A stretch of 64,000 nucleotides of DNA, from positions 146,933-210,932 of the forward strand of contig JAICDB010000008.1 of assembly GCA_020063565.1 (NCBI GenBank). Direction: 5' to 3'. Below, piece by piece: positions 25,861-36,498 of this stretch. The position numbers and the translations under genes were made by a program. Source of the DNA: Clostridiales bacterium. Its GTDB lineage: Bacteria > Bacillota > DSM-16504 > Desulfitibacterales > JAICDB01. How positions within the stretch are numbered: position 1 is the stretch's first letter; each line of letters opens with the position of its first letter. The notes below the pieces were generated by a model. That model was not told the DNA's origin and did no database searches. It worked only from the letters and a program-made list of their open reading frames with translations.

Positions 25861-27546
25861 ATGTCCGCAAGGAGTTGGCTGCTAATTATATTATCATTTT
25901 CTATTTTGTTTGGCGCAGGATGTGGTAACTTAAACAGCAGTGGAATCATATCCGGAGGTGGCGGGCAGTCTGATGAAGCGGTAGAGGAGCAACCACAAGA
26001 CAGCGGAAAAGATAAGGAAATCAAGGAAGAGACTTCTTTGCCTCAAAAAGAACCTTCAGAAGAACCACCTTCCCCCAAGGGCAGTTTTGTGCTGGGAGAG
26101 TACTACTCGCAGGACAGCCATTATAAATTTAAGGTTTGGGCCTGGTATGACAGGTCCGAGAAAAAATTAAAGGCGGATTTTTTATTTTTTGATTTTAAAA
26201 AGGATGTAATAAAAAGGATAACAAGGACGAAACTTGTAGAGAACCGGCGTACAAATCGCAGAGATCCTGTAGTGTGGTTAGACTCTAAAAGAGCTCTACT
26301 TAACGGCTTTATTTTATTTAAAGTGGAAGGATATAAAAGCTATGATTTGAAGTCGGAAGAGATCAGTGAGGTTTGGGACTATCACGTTAATTCTTCCGGT
26401 TCTGCTCTGGCGCTTTTGGGGCGTACTGAAGAAGGTGCAGGAGTATGGTTAATTGATTTAGATACTTTATATAAATTGCCGGTATATTCATATTCGCTTG
26501 AAAATCCCTGGCTTGAGGAGGAAAGCTTTCGTGTAGCGTGGGGGCCGGATAATAATCTTTATTTTGATGTGGATTTTCACGGCCGACCTGCAATTTTCCG
26601 TTATGAGACTCTAGAGGATAAGGTAGATTTGTATCTCTATGATGCTACCCTCCATGCTATTGACCAGGAATCGGGGAAGATATTTTATACGGAGTTAGCT
26701 GAAAACGGGAATACTCCCCCGCAGAAAAAATCAATGAGAATTGACGAGTCCCCTGCTAAGTCAGAACCCCAGAAGGTGCTGGAGGTCGCAACACACTATA
26801 TGGAGACTACGGGTAGGCCTGTTGGCTATCAAACTAATAAAGTGGTTTTATCAATTGAAAGACTCTTTGAAAACAAAGCGTTAGTGGCCTTTGGTCCCTG
26901 GGCTTCAGAATATAATGGAGTTCTGATACTGGAGAGAAATGAGGATAACTGGAAAGTAACCTGTGAAAAATTCAGACATTATTTTAATATAGGTCGTTTC
27001 TGGGAAGCTGTAGACGTTCTTGCCGCAAGGGAAGGGTACATCTTCGGTGAGGAACCGGGGAAATATGTAATAGGTTGCCCCTATGAAGAAAGTAATTTGG
27101 TAGTTTTCCTAGTGGGTCCTTATGGCAGTCCCTGGGAAATGCAGTATACCTTAGAAAAAAATAATGAAGGCTGGCAGATAACTGAAAAAATGGAAATCCA
27201 GGGTGAAATTATACTGCCTACTTCTCCCGATTATCCCGGCAGCACTTTGCAAAAATTTTTTAGCGCTATGAGAAATAAACAGTATAATCTGGCCGAGAAG
27301 CTGGTAATTTCTCCTGCTGGTAAAGAACCCGAACTTAATAATTGGGAAATAGTTGATTATGATTTGGGAGAAGCGCGCTTGCTGCCTGATGGTAAAAGAG
27401 CAGTTTTACAGTTTTGGCTATTTGGGGAAGGGGAGGAAGGAAAGGATTATTATGGCTGGTGCAGGGTAAATAAGGTAGAACAAATATGGAAAATACTATG
27501 GGAAAGTTTAGAAAAAGTGAGGTTTGTAAAGGATGATATTAGTTAG
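25861..27546 (+). CDS. Secreted lipoprotein of unknown function
   Basis: The protein has 561 residues. A signal peptide ends in the lipobox LFGAGC, placing the lipidated cysteine at residue 21. A low-complexity acidic/proline linker (residues about 35-75, rich in E, P, K) follows. The rest is rich in aromatic residues and W-x-D/G-like turns (VWLDSKRALL, WAWYDRSEKKL, VAWGPDNNLYF), suggesting a beta-propeller-like fold, and then a C-terminal region with two FxxxxxNIGRFWEAVD / KFFSAMRNKQYNLAEK stretches like small NTF2/DUF4878-type domains. I do not recognise a specific family. It overlaps the DUF523 gene by 14 bases. Confidence 0.65.
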   Translation: MSARSWLLIILSFSILFGAGCGNLNSSGIISGGGGQSDEAVEEQPQDSGKDKEIKEETSLPQKEPSEEPPSPKGSFVLGEYYSQDSHYKFKVWAWYDRSEKKLKADFLFFDFKKDVIKRITRTKLVENRRTNRRDPVVWLDSKRALLNGFILFKVEGYKSYDLKSEEISEVWDYHVNSSGSALALLGRTEEGAGVWLIDLDTLYKLPVYSYSLENPWLEEESFRVAWGPDNNLYFDVDFHGRPAIFRYETLEDKVDLYLYDATLHAIDQESGKIFYTELAENGNTPPQKKSMRIDESPAKSEPQKVLEVATHYMETTGRPVGYQTNKVVLSIERLFENKALVAFGPWASEYNGVLILERNEDNWKVTCEKFRHYFNIGRFWEAVDVLAAREGYIFGEEPGKYVIGCPYEESNLVVFLVGPYGSPWEMQYTLEKNNEGWQITEKMEIQGEIILPTSPDYPGSTLQKFFSAMRNKQYNLAEKLVISPAGKEPELNNWEIVDYDLGEARLLPDGKRAVLQFWLFGEGEEGKDYYGWCRVNKVEQIWKILWESLEKVRFVKDDIS

Positions 27547-27985
27547 TGCATGTCTTGCAGGAATAAATTGTAAGTATAATGGCAAAAACAATTTAAACCA
27601 GATAATTCAGGAAATGGTTAAAAGAGGCGAGGCGGTTCCCTTCTGTCCCGAACAGTTAGGTGGGGCTCCGACTCCAAGGATTCCCTGTGAAATAAAAAGC
27701 GGCACTGGAGAAGATGTTTTGGCGGGAAGATGTCAGGTCATAAATAAGAAGGGAGAGGGTGTAACATCCATCCTTATAAAGGGTGCCGAGGAGTCCTTAA
27801 AACTTGCTCAAATGATTAACCCCCAAAAAATCATCTTAAAGGAAAGAAGTCCATCCTGCGGTAAAACAATGATTTATGATGGCACGTTTACCGGCCGGAA
27901 AATTCCCGGTATGGGTGTAACTGCAGCCCTATTGAAAAAGCACGGATTTAACCTGTTAACAGAAGAAGATTTTAAAGAAAATTAA
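27533..27985 (+). CDS. DUF523 domain protein
   Basis: The 150-residue protein begins ILVSACLAGINCKYNG and contains FCPEQLGGAPTPRIPCEI and LKERSPSCGKTMIYDG. This four-cysteine pattern defines DUF523 (YbbK-like) proteins of unknown function. The conserved cysteines suggest metal or cluster binding. The start codon lies within the end of the lipoprotein gene. Confidence 0.88.
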   Translation: MILVSACLAGINCKYNGKNNLNQIIQEMVKRGEAVPFCPEQLGGAPTPRIPCEIKSGTGEDVLAGRCQVINKKGEGVTSILIKGAEESLKLAQMINPQKIILKERSPSCGKTMIYDGTFTGRKIPGMGVTAALLKKHGFNLLTEEDFKEN

Positions 27986-28092
27986 AAAGCCGAATAATAA
28001 TATTGTATACTGGATAATTATTCGCGCTATATTGACTTTCGCCACTGAAAATGATAATATAATACGGGTTGAGGCTGATTTAAGCCCTCCTT

Positions 28093-28151
28093 CTATTTGT
28101 TTGTAACTCAAATAGAAAACTTGTCAAGACAAGTTGCTATTTGAGTATTTT
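28093..28151 (+). promoter_or_regulatory. Candidate attenuator with two mutually exclusive hairpins
   Basis: ACTCAAATAG (28106) can pair downstream with CTATTTGAGT (28137), enclosing a second stem AACTTGTC/GACAAGTT and ending in ATTTTT. Alternatively its CAAATAG part pairs upstream with CTATTTG (28093). Such competing stems are the hallmark of attenuators and riboswitch platforms. It lies 40 bases before the FAD oxidoreductase start codon. No known ligand domain is recognisable upstream. Confidence 0.5.
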
Positions 28152-28190
28152 TATGCTTATTGCTGTATAGCTTACTTAGGAGGTGCTTCC

Positions 28191-29609
28191 ATGAAGAAAA
28201 ATTATAATGTAATTATTGTCGGTGCAGGACCTGCCGGCATTTTTACGGCGCTGGAACTTACAAAGTTGAAACCGGAAACGGAAATTTTAATCATTGATAA
28301 GGGACAAACTATAGATAAGAGAATTTGTAAAGTTAGGGACAAAGGTAAATGTGCCGGATGTGACCCCTGTCATATTACAAGCGGGTGGTCAGGCGCAGGA
28401 GCTTTTTCAGACGGTAAATTGAGTAAATCCCCTTATGTGGGCGGTAGATTAACGGATTACTTGGATGAGGAAAAAGTACAGGAAGTTATAGATTATGCTG
28501 ATGAGATTTACCTCCGGTTTGGGGCTCAGCAGGAGGTATATGGCTTAAACAATCAAAAAATAGAAGATTTAATGTATGAAGCTTCAAAATATGCCATCCA
28601 ATTAATTCCATGTCCTGTGCGCCACCTGGGCACTGAAAAGGCTTATCTTGTCCTCAAGGCTATGTACGACCATTTAATTGCCAACACTAAAACCGAGTTT
28701 ATGGGTTTAAGTACCGTTAAGGATATAATTGTAGAAAACGGAGTTGCTAAGGGAGTAACCGTACGGAAGAAAGGTGAAAAGGATTGCCGCAAAATTATGG
28801 GCGATGTAGTTGTTGTTGCTCCCGGTAGGGGTGGTGCCCAGTGGCTTTCCGACCAGTGTAAGAAGCTTGGCATTGTAACTGAAAACAACGAGGTAGATAT
28901 TGGTGTAAGGGTTGAAGTTCCCAACTCGATAATTGACCACTTAACAAGGGAACTTTATGAGGCAAAACTGGTCTATTATTCGGATACCTTTGACAATAAA
29001 GTGCGTTCTTTCTGTATGAATCCCGGAGGTGTGGTCTCTGAAGAGCATTATGACGGCAATGTGGCTGTAGTAAACGGTCACAGCTATGCTGATGAAAAAT
29101 TAAAAACCAGAAATACTAACTTTGCCCTTTTAGTTTCCACCTCCTTTACAGAGCCATTTAATCAACCGCTGGAATACGGTAAATATATTGCACGTCTTGC
29201 TAATATGCTGACTGGCGGGGGGATAATGGTTCAAAGGCTGGGAGACCTTCTCAAGGGAAGAAGGACTGACTATGATCGTCTTAAGAAATCAACCACTATC
29301 CCTACGATGAAAACTGCTGTTCCGGGAGATTTAAGTTATGTTCTTCCGCAGCGTTACCTTACTTCCATTGTAGAAACTTTAAAGGCTTTTGACAACATTT
29401 GTCCCGGTATATATGCTCGCAATACACTTTTATATGGAGTAGAAGTTAAATTTTACTCTTCAAAAGTGAAAGTGAATGATAAGTTTCAGCCTCAAATTGG
29501 CAACTTATATACTATAGGAGATGGAGCAGGAATAACAAGGGGGCTGATGCAAGCTTCAGTTTCAGGAGTGCTTGTAGCAAGGGATATAGCAGGACAACAG
29601 AGTAACTAG
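28191..29609 (+). CDS. NAD(P)/FAD-dependent oxidoreductase
   Basis: The 472-residue protein has an N-terminal dinucleotide fold NVIIVGAGPAGIFTALEL with an acidic strand end ILIIDKG. A cysteine-rich insertion follows (RICKVRDKGKCAGCDPCHITSGWSGAGAFSDGKL), and TIGDGAGITRGLMQASVSG forms the C-terminal FAD contact. This matches the family of uncharacterised FAD-dependent dehydrogenases related to geranylgeranyl-reductase/BaiN-like flavoproteins. The start is ATG 28191 preceded by AGGAGGTG; an upstream ATG lies inside the leader hairpin. The substrate is unknown. Confidence 0.85.
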   Translation: MKKNYNVIIVGAGPAGIFTALELTKLKPETEILIIDKGQTIDKRICKVRDKGKCAGCDPCHITSGWSGAGAFSDGKLSKSPYVGGRLTDYLDEEKVQEVIDYADEIYLRFGAQQEVYGLNNQKIEDLMYEASKYAIQLIPCPVRHLGTEKAYLVLKAMYDHLIANTKTEFMGLSTVKDIIVENGVAKGVTVRKKGEKDCRKIMGDVVVVAPGRGGAQWLSDQCKKLGIVTENNEVDIGVRVEVPNSIIDHLTRELYEAKLVYYSDTFDNKVRSFCMNPGGVVSEEHYDGNVAVVNGHSYADEKLKTRNTNFALLVSTSFTEPFNQPLEYGKYIARLANMLTGGGIMVQRLGDLLKGRRTDYDRLKKSTTIPTMKTAVPGDLSYVLPQRYLTSIVETLKAFDNICPGIYARNTLLYGVEVKFYSSKVKVNDKFQPQIGNLYTIGDGAGITRGLMQASVSGVLVARDIAGQQSN

Positions 29610-29739
29610 GTTTAAGTGAGTGTTCGATCTTGTAAATAGCCTCTTTAAAAAGCTTTTCTTCTTAAATATAATGTGATATCATTGCAGGTGGATTGGTTTT
29701 ATTTGTCAAAAGAGTGATGCAATTGATTTATTGGATTAA

Positions 29740-31041
<1,302 letters not shown>

Positions 31042-31049
31042 TATAAAAT

Positions 31050-31088
31050 AAAAGGAGAACCCCAATAGAGGTTCTCCTTTTATTTTTT
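31050..31088 (+). terminator. Terminator of purA
   Basis: AAAAGGAGAACC and GGTTCTCCTTTT flank an 8-base loop and end in a T-rich tract. Confidence 0.92.
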
Positions 31089-31164
31089 TATTTAATTTTC
31101 AAATTTTATATTTAATATAAAAAATACTAATGATATTTGAATAGAAAGAAAATACAAAAAATGA

Positions 31165-31193
31165 TTGAATTATCCTACAAATCATGGTACACT
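31165..31193 (+). promoter_or_regulatory. Candidate promoter of the lactate locus
   Basis: TTGAAT and TACACT are spaced by exactly 17 bases. Transcription from here gives a leader of about 250 bases before lctP (31194-31449). That leader contains a small GGGAG/CTCCC hairpin but no riboswitch that I recognise. Confidence 0.5.
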
Positions 31194-31449
31194 GTTCTTG
31201 AAGTGGGAGGTGTCTCCCAAAAAATTTTGGATAGGGGCCTGACCATTAGTCTACCTAATAACTAGGAGTTCTTGTGGCTTAGTGGCTGCTTTGTGCTGGA
31301 AAAAGGAGGGGGTAAATAGGACAGAGAGTAAAGTGTTCAGTGTGGATTTGTTTGAAAATTCTATCTATTTTGCTGAAAGTGTTTTGTAGGGGGTTAGGGA
31401 ATAAGAAAAGTAATTTTGAAAATTAATTAAATTTTCAGGGGGTTAAACA

Positions 31450-33135
31450 ATGGAAGCAAATTTAGGTTTAGCTTTTGTTGCATTTATACCGATTCTCTTT
31501 ACAATTATTGTAATGGCTGCTTTTAACTGGCCTGCTAAAAGGGCGCTACCTGTTGCCTGGATTATAGCAATGGTCATTGCATTCTCAGTATGGAAAATGG
31601 ACTTTCAACATGCTTTCGGTTTTTCAATTTATGGAGCTTTAAAGGCTATTGACATTCTTATCATTATCTTTGGAGCTATTTTGATTCTGAATACTTTAAA
31701 GAAATCCGGAGCAATGGCTACAATTAACAATGGATTTATGAACGTTACTAAAGACCGCCGTGTTCAGGCTGTTATCATTGGTTGGATGTTTGGCGCTATG
31801 ATTGAAGGCGCTGCAGGATTTGGTACTCCCGCTGCACTGGCCGGACCGCTTTTGGTAGGTTTAGGATTTCCGCCATTAGCAGCTGCTATGGTTGCATTGA
31901 TCTTTAACAGTACACCTGTTAGTTTCGGTGCGGTTGGTACTCCAGTACTTGGTGCTTTGGGTACTTTGGAAAAAGGTATTACTGAGCTGGCTAAAGGAAC
32001 TGATCCTGCAGTGGCAATTGAAACATTTAAGTTAACTTGGGCTCAGTGGACAGCAATTGGTCACTCACTAGTAGGTATTTTCGTTCCACTCTTGGGTCTA
32101 TGTATGTTAACCAAGTTCTTTGGTAAGGAACGTTCAATTAAACCTGCTTTAGAAGCAGCTCCATTTGCTATTTTTGCAGGTTTATCCTTCGTTGTTCCCT
32201 ATATAATACTCGCTACACTTTTGGGACCTGAATTACCATCACTTGTTGGCGCTATGCTAGGACTTCCAATAGTAGTAATTGCTGCTAGAAAAGGTTTCTT
32301 AGTACCTAAGAATAAATGGGAATTCCCTGATAAGTCGGAGTGGGCTGAAGACTGGAAGTCAAATGTAGATACTGGCGATGTTGGCGAAGCTAAGATGTCT
32401 TTAGTTAAGGCTTGGATTCCATATGTATTGATAGCTTTAATCCTAATGGTGACTCGTATTCCGGAGCTTGGATTAAAAGGATTCTTGGCGTCTCAAAAGC
32501 TTGTAATTCCAAATATCCTTGGTACTGGTAAGGATTATGGCTTGGCATACCTCTACTTACCAGGTACTGTACCATTTATCCTTGTAGCGCTAATTACACA
32601 TGTGATTCACGGTATGAATGGGGAAAAGGTGAAAGCGGCATGGAAAGATTCCTTTAAGCAAATTCAAGGCGCTGCAATTGCACTCTTCTTTGGTGTTGCA
32701 ATGGTTCAGTTGATGCTCAATTCAGGCGTAAACGGTGCAGAATTACCAAGTATGATGACAGCAATGGCTAGTGGAATTGCGGCTATTGCAGGTAAAGGTT
32801 ACGTGTTTGTTGCTCCATTTATCGGTGTATTAGGGTCTTTCATGTCAGGTTCCAATACTGTTTCAAATATTCTATTTGCTTCATTACAGTTTGAAAGTGC
32901 AGAAATTCTCGGTATGTCACCTGTTCTGATAGTAGCTATTCAGAATATCGGTGGCGCAATAGGTAATATGGTTTGCGTAAACAATGTGGTTGCTGTTTGT
33001 GCAACAGTGGGAACATCCGGCGCTGAAGGTAAGCTCATTAGAAGAAATGCTATTCCGATGTTCATTTATGGACTAGCAATAGCAATATTCTTTGCAATTC
33101 TAATTTACAGTGGTTTTGATCCATTACAGTTTTAG
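31450..33135 (+). CDS. lctP: L-lactate permease (LctP family)
   Basis: The 561-residue polytopic protein has about a dozen membrane segments and the LctP signatures [21 protein letters not shown] and [13 protein letters not shown] in the first half, and [19 protein letters not shown] and [19 protein letters not shown] near the end. The family imports lactate or glycolate by proton symport. It is the first gene of a lactate-oxidation locus, supporting lactate as substrate. Its codon choice is rich in GCT/GGT/ACT-type codons compared with neighbours, consistent with high expression. It starts after AGGGGG. Confidence 0.95.
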   Translation: MEANLGLAFVAFIPILFTIIVMAAFNWPAKRALPVAWIIAMVIAFSVWKMDFQHAFGFSIYGALKAIDILIIIFGAILILNTLKKSGAMATINNGFMNVTKDRRVQAVIIGWMFGAMIEGAAGFGTPAALAGPLLVGLGFPPLAAAMVALIFNSTPVSFGAVGTPVLGALGTLEKGITELAKGTDPAVAIETFKLTWAQWTAIGHSLVGIFVPLLGLCMLTKFFGKERSIKPALEAAPFAIFAGLSFVVPYIILATLLGPELPSLVGAMLGLPIVVIAARKGFLVPKNKWEFPDKSEWAEDWKSNVDTGDVGEAKMSLVKAWIPYVLIALILMVTRIPELGLKGFLASQKLVIPNILGTGKDYGLAYLYLPGTVPFILVALITHVIHGMNGEKVKAAWKDSFKQIQGAAIALFFGVAMVQLMLNSGVNGAELPSMMTAMASGIAAIAGKGYVFVAPFIGVLGSFMSGSNTVSNILFASLQFESAEILGMSPVLIVAIQNIGGAIGNMVCVNNVVAVCATVGTSGAEGKLIRRNAIPMFIYGLAIAIFFAILIYSGFDPLQF

Positions 33136-33158
33136 TAATTAAAGAACCTATAGGTTGG

Positions 33159-33191
33159 TTTTGGGGGAGAATGATTTATTCTCCTCCAAAA
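33159..33191 (+). promoter_or_regulatory. Intercistronic hairpin between lctP and the glcD-like gene
   Basis: TTTTGG(G)GGAGAAT pairs with ATTCTCC(T)CCAAAA around a 5-base loop. The T run after it is short, so it could be a partial terminator or an mRNA-stabilising structure that sets different levels for the permease and the dehydrogenase genes. Confidence 0.6.
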
Positions 33192-33245
33192 CAATTTTAT
33201 GTTTTAAGAAAACTAAAACTAAGCAAATATTAAGAGGTGAGTTTA

Positions 33246-34634
33246 ATGCTTTCCCGAAAAATTATAGATGAATTAACCGCTGTTTTGGGAAAAGAGAATG
33301 TTTTAACGGAAAAAGAAGAACTGGCATGTTATTCCTTTGATGCCACTGCTGATATGCCCCAGTCTATGCCTGATGTTTTTGTGACGCCTACATGTACTGA
33401 AGAAGTACAAAAGGTAGTTGAAATTGCCTCTAAAAACAAAGTTCCCGTTTATACGAGGGGATCAGGAACCAATTTAAGCGGTGGTACCATTCCTTTAAAA
33501 AACGGTATTGTAATGGGAATGGTAAAGATGAACAAAATACTCGAAATAGACGCTGAAAACCTGAATGCTGTAGTACAACCCGGAGTTATTATTCAGGATC
33601 TAAATGATGCAGTAGCCAAGCATGGGCTAATATATCCTCCAGATCCAGGTACCGTTAAGACTGCCACAATGGGAGGCAGCGTGGCTGAATGTTCCGGGGG
33701 CCTGAGGGGACTCAAGTATGGTGTAACCAAGGACTATGTTATGGGTTTGGAAGTTGTGCTGGCAAATGGTAAAGTAATGCGCTGCGGGGGAAAAACAGTA
33801 AAAAATGTTACTGCCTATGACATGGTGAAACTTTTTGTAGGTTCTGAAGGGACACTTGGAATTATTACCGAAATCATAGTTAAATTAATACCTGCTCCCG
33901 AAACCAGAAAAAGTTTCCTGGCATCATTCAAATCACTTGACGATGCAGCCAACAGTATTACCGGAATTATAGCCAGCAAGGTTATACCCGCTACTCTGGA
34001 AATAATGGATAATGCCACAATTAAGACGGTAGAAAACTATGCGCATGTTGGTCTGCCGACTGATGCAGAGGCAATTCTTTTGATAGAAGTGGATGGTTTA
34101 CCTGAAGTGGTGGCAAAAGAAGCCCAAGCTGTGGAAAAGGTTTGTAAGGAAAATAACGGTCAACTGAAGGTTGCCGAAACAGATGAAGAAAGGGATAATT
34201 TATGGACTGCAAGAAGAGCTGCACTTCCTGCCCTTGCACAGGTTAGTCCTACTACAGTACTGGAAGATGCTACTGTACCCAGAAGTGAGATTCCAAAGAT
34301 GCTTAAAGCACTTCAAGAAATAGCCGGGAAGTATGACCTGAAAATCGGCACCTTCGGTCATGCCGGTGACGGAAACCTTCACCCAACAATTCTAACTGAC
34401 GAGCGTAACAAGGAAGAAATGGAAAGGGTACACAAAGCAGTTGATGAAATTTTCGATGCTGCTTTAAAGTTGGGAGGAACCCTGTCAGGGGAACACGGAA
34501 TTGGCATGGCTAAAATGAAGTACCTTGAAAACGAATTCAAAGAAGCAGGTGTAGAGGCACTGCGCTCCATTAAAAAGGCCCTGGACCCTGAAAACATCTT
34601 GAACCCCGGAAAAATAATAGATCTAGAGGGGTGA
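33246..34634 (+). CDS. glcD: FAD-linked lactate/glycolate dehydrogenase subunit (GlcD-like)
   Basis: The 462-residue protein has the PCMH-type FAD-binding domain with TRGSGTNLSGG (about residue 75), PPDPGTVKTATMGGSVAECSGG and the C-terminal FAD-oxidase signature GHAGDGNLHPTI, then GGTLSGEHGIGMAK. It belongs to the D-lactate dehydrogenase/GlcD family, which oxidises 2-hydroxy acids. Together with the following Fe-S protein it probably forms a D-lactate or glycolate oxidising pair. The ATG at 33246 follows AGAGGTGAG. Between D-lactate and glycolate the sequence alone cannot decide, but the permease favours lactate. Confidence 0.9.
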   Translation: MLSRKIIDELTAVLGKENVLTEKEELACYSFDATADMPQSMPDVFVTPTCTEEVQKVVEIASKNKVPVYTRGSGTNLSGGTIPLKNGIVMGMVKMNKILEIDAENLNAVVQPGVIIQDLNDAVAKHGLIYPPDPGTVKTATMGGSVAECSGGLRGLKYGVTKDYVMGLEVVLANGKVMRCGGKTVKNVTAYDMVKLFVGSEGTLGIITEIIVKLIPAPETRKSFLASFKSLDDAANSITGIIASKVIPATLEIMDNATIKTVENYAHVGLPTDAEAILLIEVDGLPEVVAKEAQAVEKVCKENNGQLKVAETDEERDNLWTARRAALPALAQVSPTTVLEDATVPRSEIPKMLKALQEIAGKYDLKIGTFGHAGDGNLHPTILTDERNKEEMERVHKAVDEIFDAALKLGGTLSGEHGIGMAKMKYLENEFKEAGVEALRSIKKALDPENILNPGKIIDLEG

Positions 34635-34638
34635 TAAA

Positions 34639-35916
34639 ATGTCCTATTATGATCTACTACAGAACATTAATGAAGAAATCATAAAATGCATGAAATGCGG
34701 TAACTGTCAAGCTGTTTGCCCAATCTATAAGGAAACTAAAGGCGAATCAGGAGTTGCCAGGGGAAAAATTCAAATGGCTAAAGCTCTTTTAGAAGGCAGG
34801 CTGGAATATAATGAAAAGCTAGCTGAACTGTTCAGCCTTTGTTTAACGTGTAAGGCATGTGCGGATAATTGTCCCTGTGGTGTAAGACCCGATAAAATCA
34901 TACTGGCTGTTAGGGCTGCCCTGGCCAGGGAAAAGGGGCTTCACCCCTTGAAGAGGCGTATTTTCAGCGTGCTGGCCAAGCCTAAGGTTTTTCGCCTTGG
35001 TATGAATGCCGGAAGTGTATTTCAGGGCTTAGGCCTGAAAAGGGTTAAAGGTAAAAACCTTGCTCACCCAAGATTTCCAATTGGACTCGATATGAGAAGG
35101 GTTATTAGACCTTTGGCATCTCAAAGCTTAATTTCTGAACTGCCAAGGATAAATAAACCCCAAAATCCCCAGTTCAAAGTAGCCTTCTTCACAGGCTGCA
35201 TGCTTAACTATCTCTATACAGATGCCGGAAAGGCCGTAGTGGATGTATTGAATAAAAACGGGGTAGAGGTTGTTATACCTGAGGCTCAGCATTGCTGTGG
35301 CATACCGACCTTTGTTCACGGGGATATGTCTACCAGCAAGAAAATAGCGAAATACAATATAGATGTCTTTATGAAAGAGGATTTTGATGCTATAATAACC
35401 CATTGTGGTACCTGTATCGGTGCATGGGTGGAACATTATCCGGAATTTTTGGCAGACGATCCCGAGTATGCGGAAAAAGCTAATAAGCTGGCTAATAAAG
35501 CTTATGATTTCTCACAGTTCCTGATAGAAAAAGTCGGCCTGAAAAGGCCTGAAGTCAGTTTAGATGTCAAAGTCACTTATCACGATCCCTGCCACCTGGT
35601 AAGAGGCGTGGGAGTAGCAACCCAACCTCGCGAAATATTGAAAGCAATGCCGGGTGTTGAGTTAGCGGAAATGAAAAAACCGGATCGTTGCTGCGGCAGC
35701 GCCGGATCATTTAGCTTAACACATTATGAAATGTCGAGTAAAATTAGAGATAAGAAAACAGAAGACATTCTTTCTGTAAATCCTGATGCAGTTATAACAA
35801 GCTGCGGCGCCTGCCGTATGCAGTTAGAAGATGGACTATATCAAACGGGAGCTGATATTCCTGTCAAGCACCTGGCAATGCTTTTACAGGAAGCCTATCA
35901 AAAAGAAGGTAAATAG
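34639..35916 (+). CDS. glcF: (Fe-S)-binding dehydrogenase subunit (GlcF-like)
   Basis: The 425-residue protein has two N-terminal 4Fe-4S motifs (CMKCGNCQAVCP at about residue 17 and CLTCKACADNCPCG at about 74) and two C-terminal CCG domains (GCMLNYLYTDAG with HCCGIP, and HDPCHLVRG with DRCCGSAG). This is the GlcF layout. It takes electrons from the FAD subunit encoded 4 bases upstream and passes them to a quinone or heterodisulfide-like acceptor. The two genes are almost contiguous, so they are one transcript. Confidence 0.92.
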   Translation: MSYYDLLQNINEEIIKCMKCGNCQAVCPIYKETKGESGVARGKIQMAKALLEGRLEYNEKLAELFSLCLTCKACADNCPCGVRPDKIILAVRAALAREKGLHPLKRRIFSVLAKPKVFRLGMNAGSVFQGLGLKRVKGKNLAHPRFPIGLDMRRVIRPLASQSLISELPRINKPQNPQFKVAFFTGCMLNYLYTDAGKAVVDVLNKNGVEVVIPEAQHCCGIPTFVHGDMSTSKKIAKYNIDVFMKEDFDAIITHCGTCIGAWVEHYPEFLADDPEYAEKANKLANKAYDFSQFLIEKVGLKRPEVSLDVKVTYHDPCHLVRGVGVATQPREILKAMPGVELAEMKKPDRCCGSAGSFSLTHYEMSSKIRDKKTEDILSVNPDAVITSCGACRMQLEDGLYQTGADIPVKHLAMLLQEAYQKEGK

Positions 35917-35937
35917 GTTCTTAAGGGGGAGAAGGAA

Positions 35938-36498
35938 TTGGACGAAAAGTTAATTAAAAACTTTACCGAAAAGGCAAAAGCGCTGTCTGCAGAGGTTTTT
36001 CGTTATAAAGACCTGAATTCAGCCTATGATAAAATTGCTGAGGTTATTAAAAAAGAAGGGGTTAAGGAAGTAGGCTGTGTTGCCAGGGGGTTAGTTAAAA
36101 ACCTACCTGCTCGCCTGCAAAAAGAAAATATTAAAATAGTTTATGAAGGTCCTCCCCAGGAAATTGCAAAACTGCAGATAGGTATAACTCAGGTTCAAGC
36201 TGGAATTGCAGAAACCGGAACAATTGCTCAAAAGGCCACCGACTTATATGCACGCTATTTTTCAATGCTTCCTTCCACCAATATAGTCCTTCTGGAGACT
36301 TCTAAAGTGAAGGCGACCCTGTCTGAGGCCATGGAGGAAGTCAAGGAAAATGGCGGTCTGCTCGGTTACACGGCATTTATTTCAGGGCCGAGTCGTACTG
36401 CAGATATTGAAAGGGTATTGACAATTGGTGTTCACGGGCCGGGACGCCTTGTTATCTTACTTGTTGACGAGGGAGGTGAGTCAAATGGCAGTAAGTAA
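35938..36498 (+). CDS. lutC: LutC-type LUD domain protein
   Basis: The 186-residue protein is a single LUD domain (YkgG/LutC family), with GIAETGTIAQKATDLYARYFSMLPSTNIVLLE and SGPSRTADIERVLTIGVHGPG characteristic of LutC. LutC is part of the L-lactate oxidising LutABC complex. The gene starts at TTG after GGGGGAGAAGG and overlaps the lutBA fusion by 14 bases. Confidence 0.92.
   Translation: MDEKLIKNFTEKAKALSAEVFRYKDLNSAYDKIAEVIKKEGVKEVGCVARGLVKNLPARLQKENIKIVYEGPPQEIAKLQIGITQVQAGIAETGTIAQKATDLYARYFSMLPSTNIVLLETSKVKATLSEAMEEVKENGGLLGYTAFISGPSRTADIERVLTIGVHGPGRLVILLVDEGGESNGSK

Noticed and set aside
31194..31449. LldR/FadR-type operator (TGGT-ACCA) in the lctP leader
   Set aside because: I looked for a palindrome of that form and found none convincing, so regulation by the GntR protein at 43524 stays speculative.
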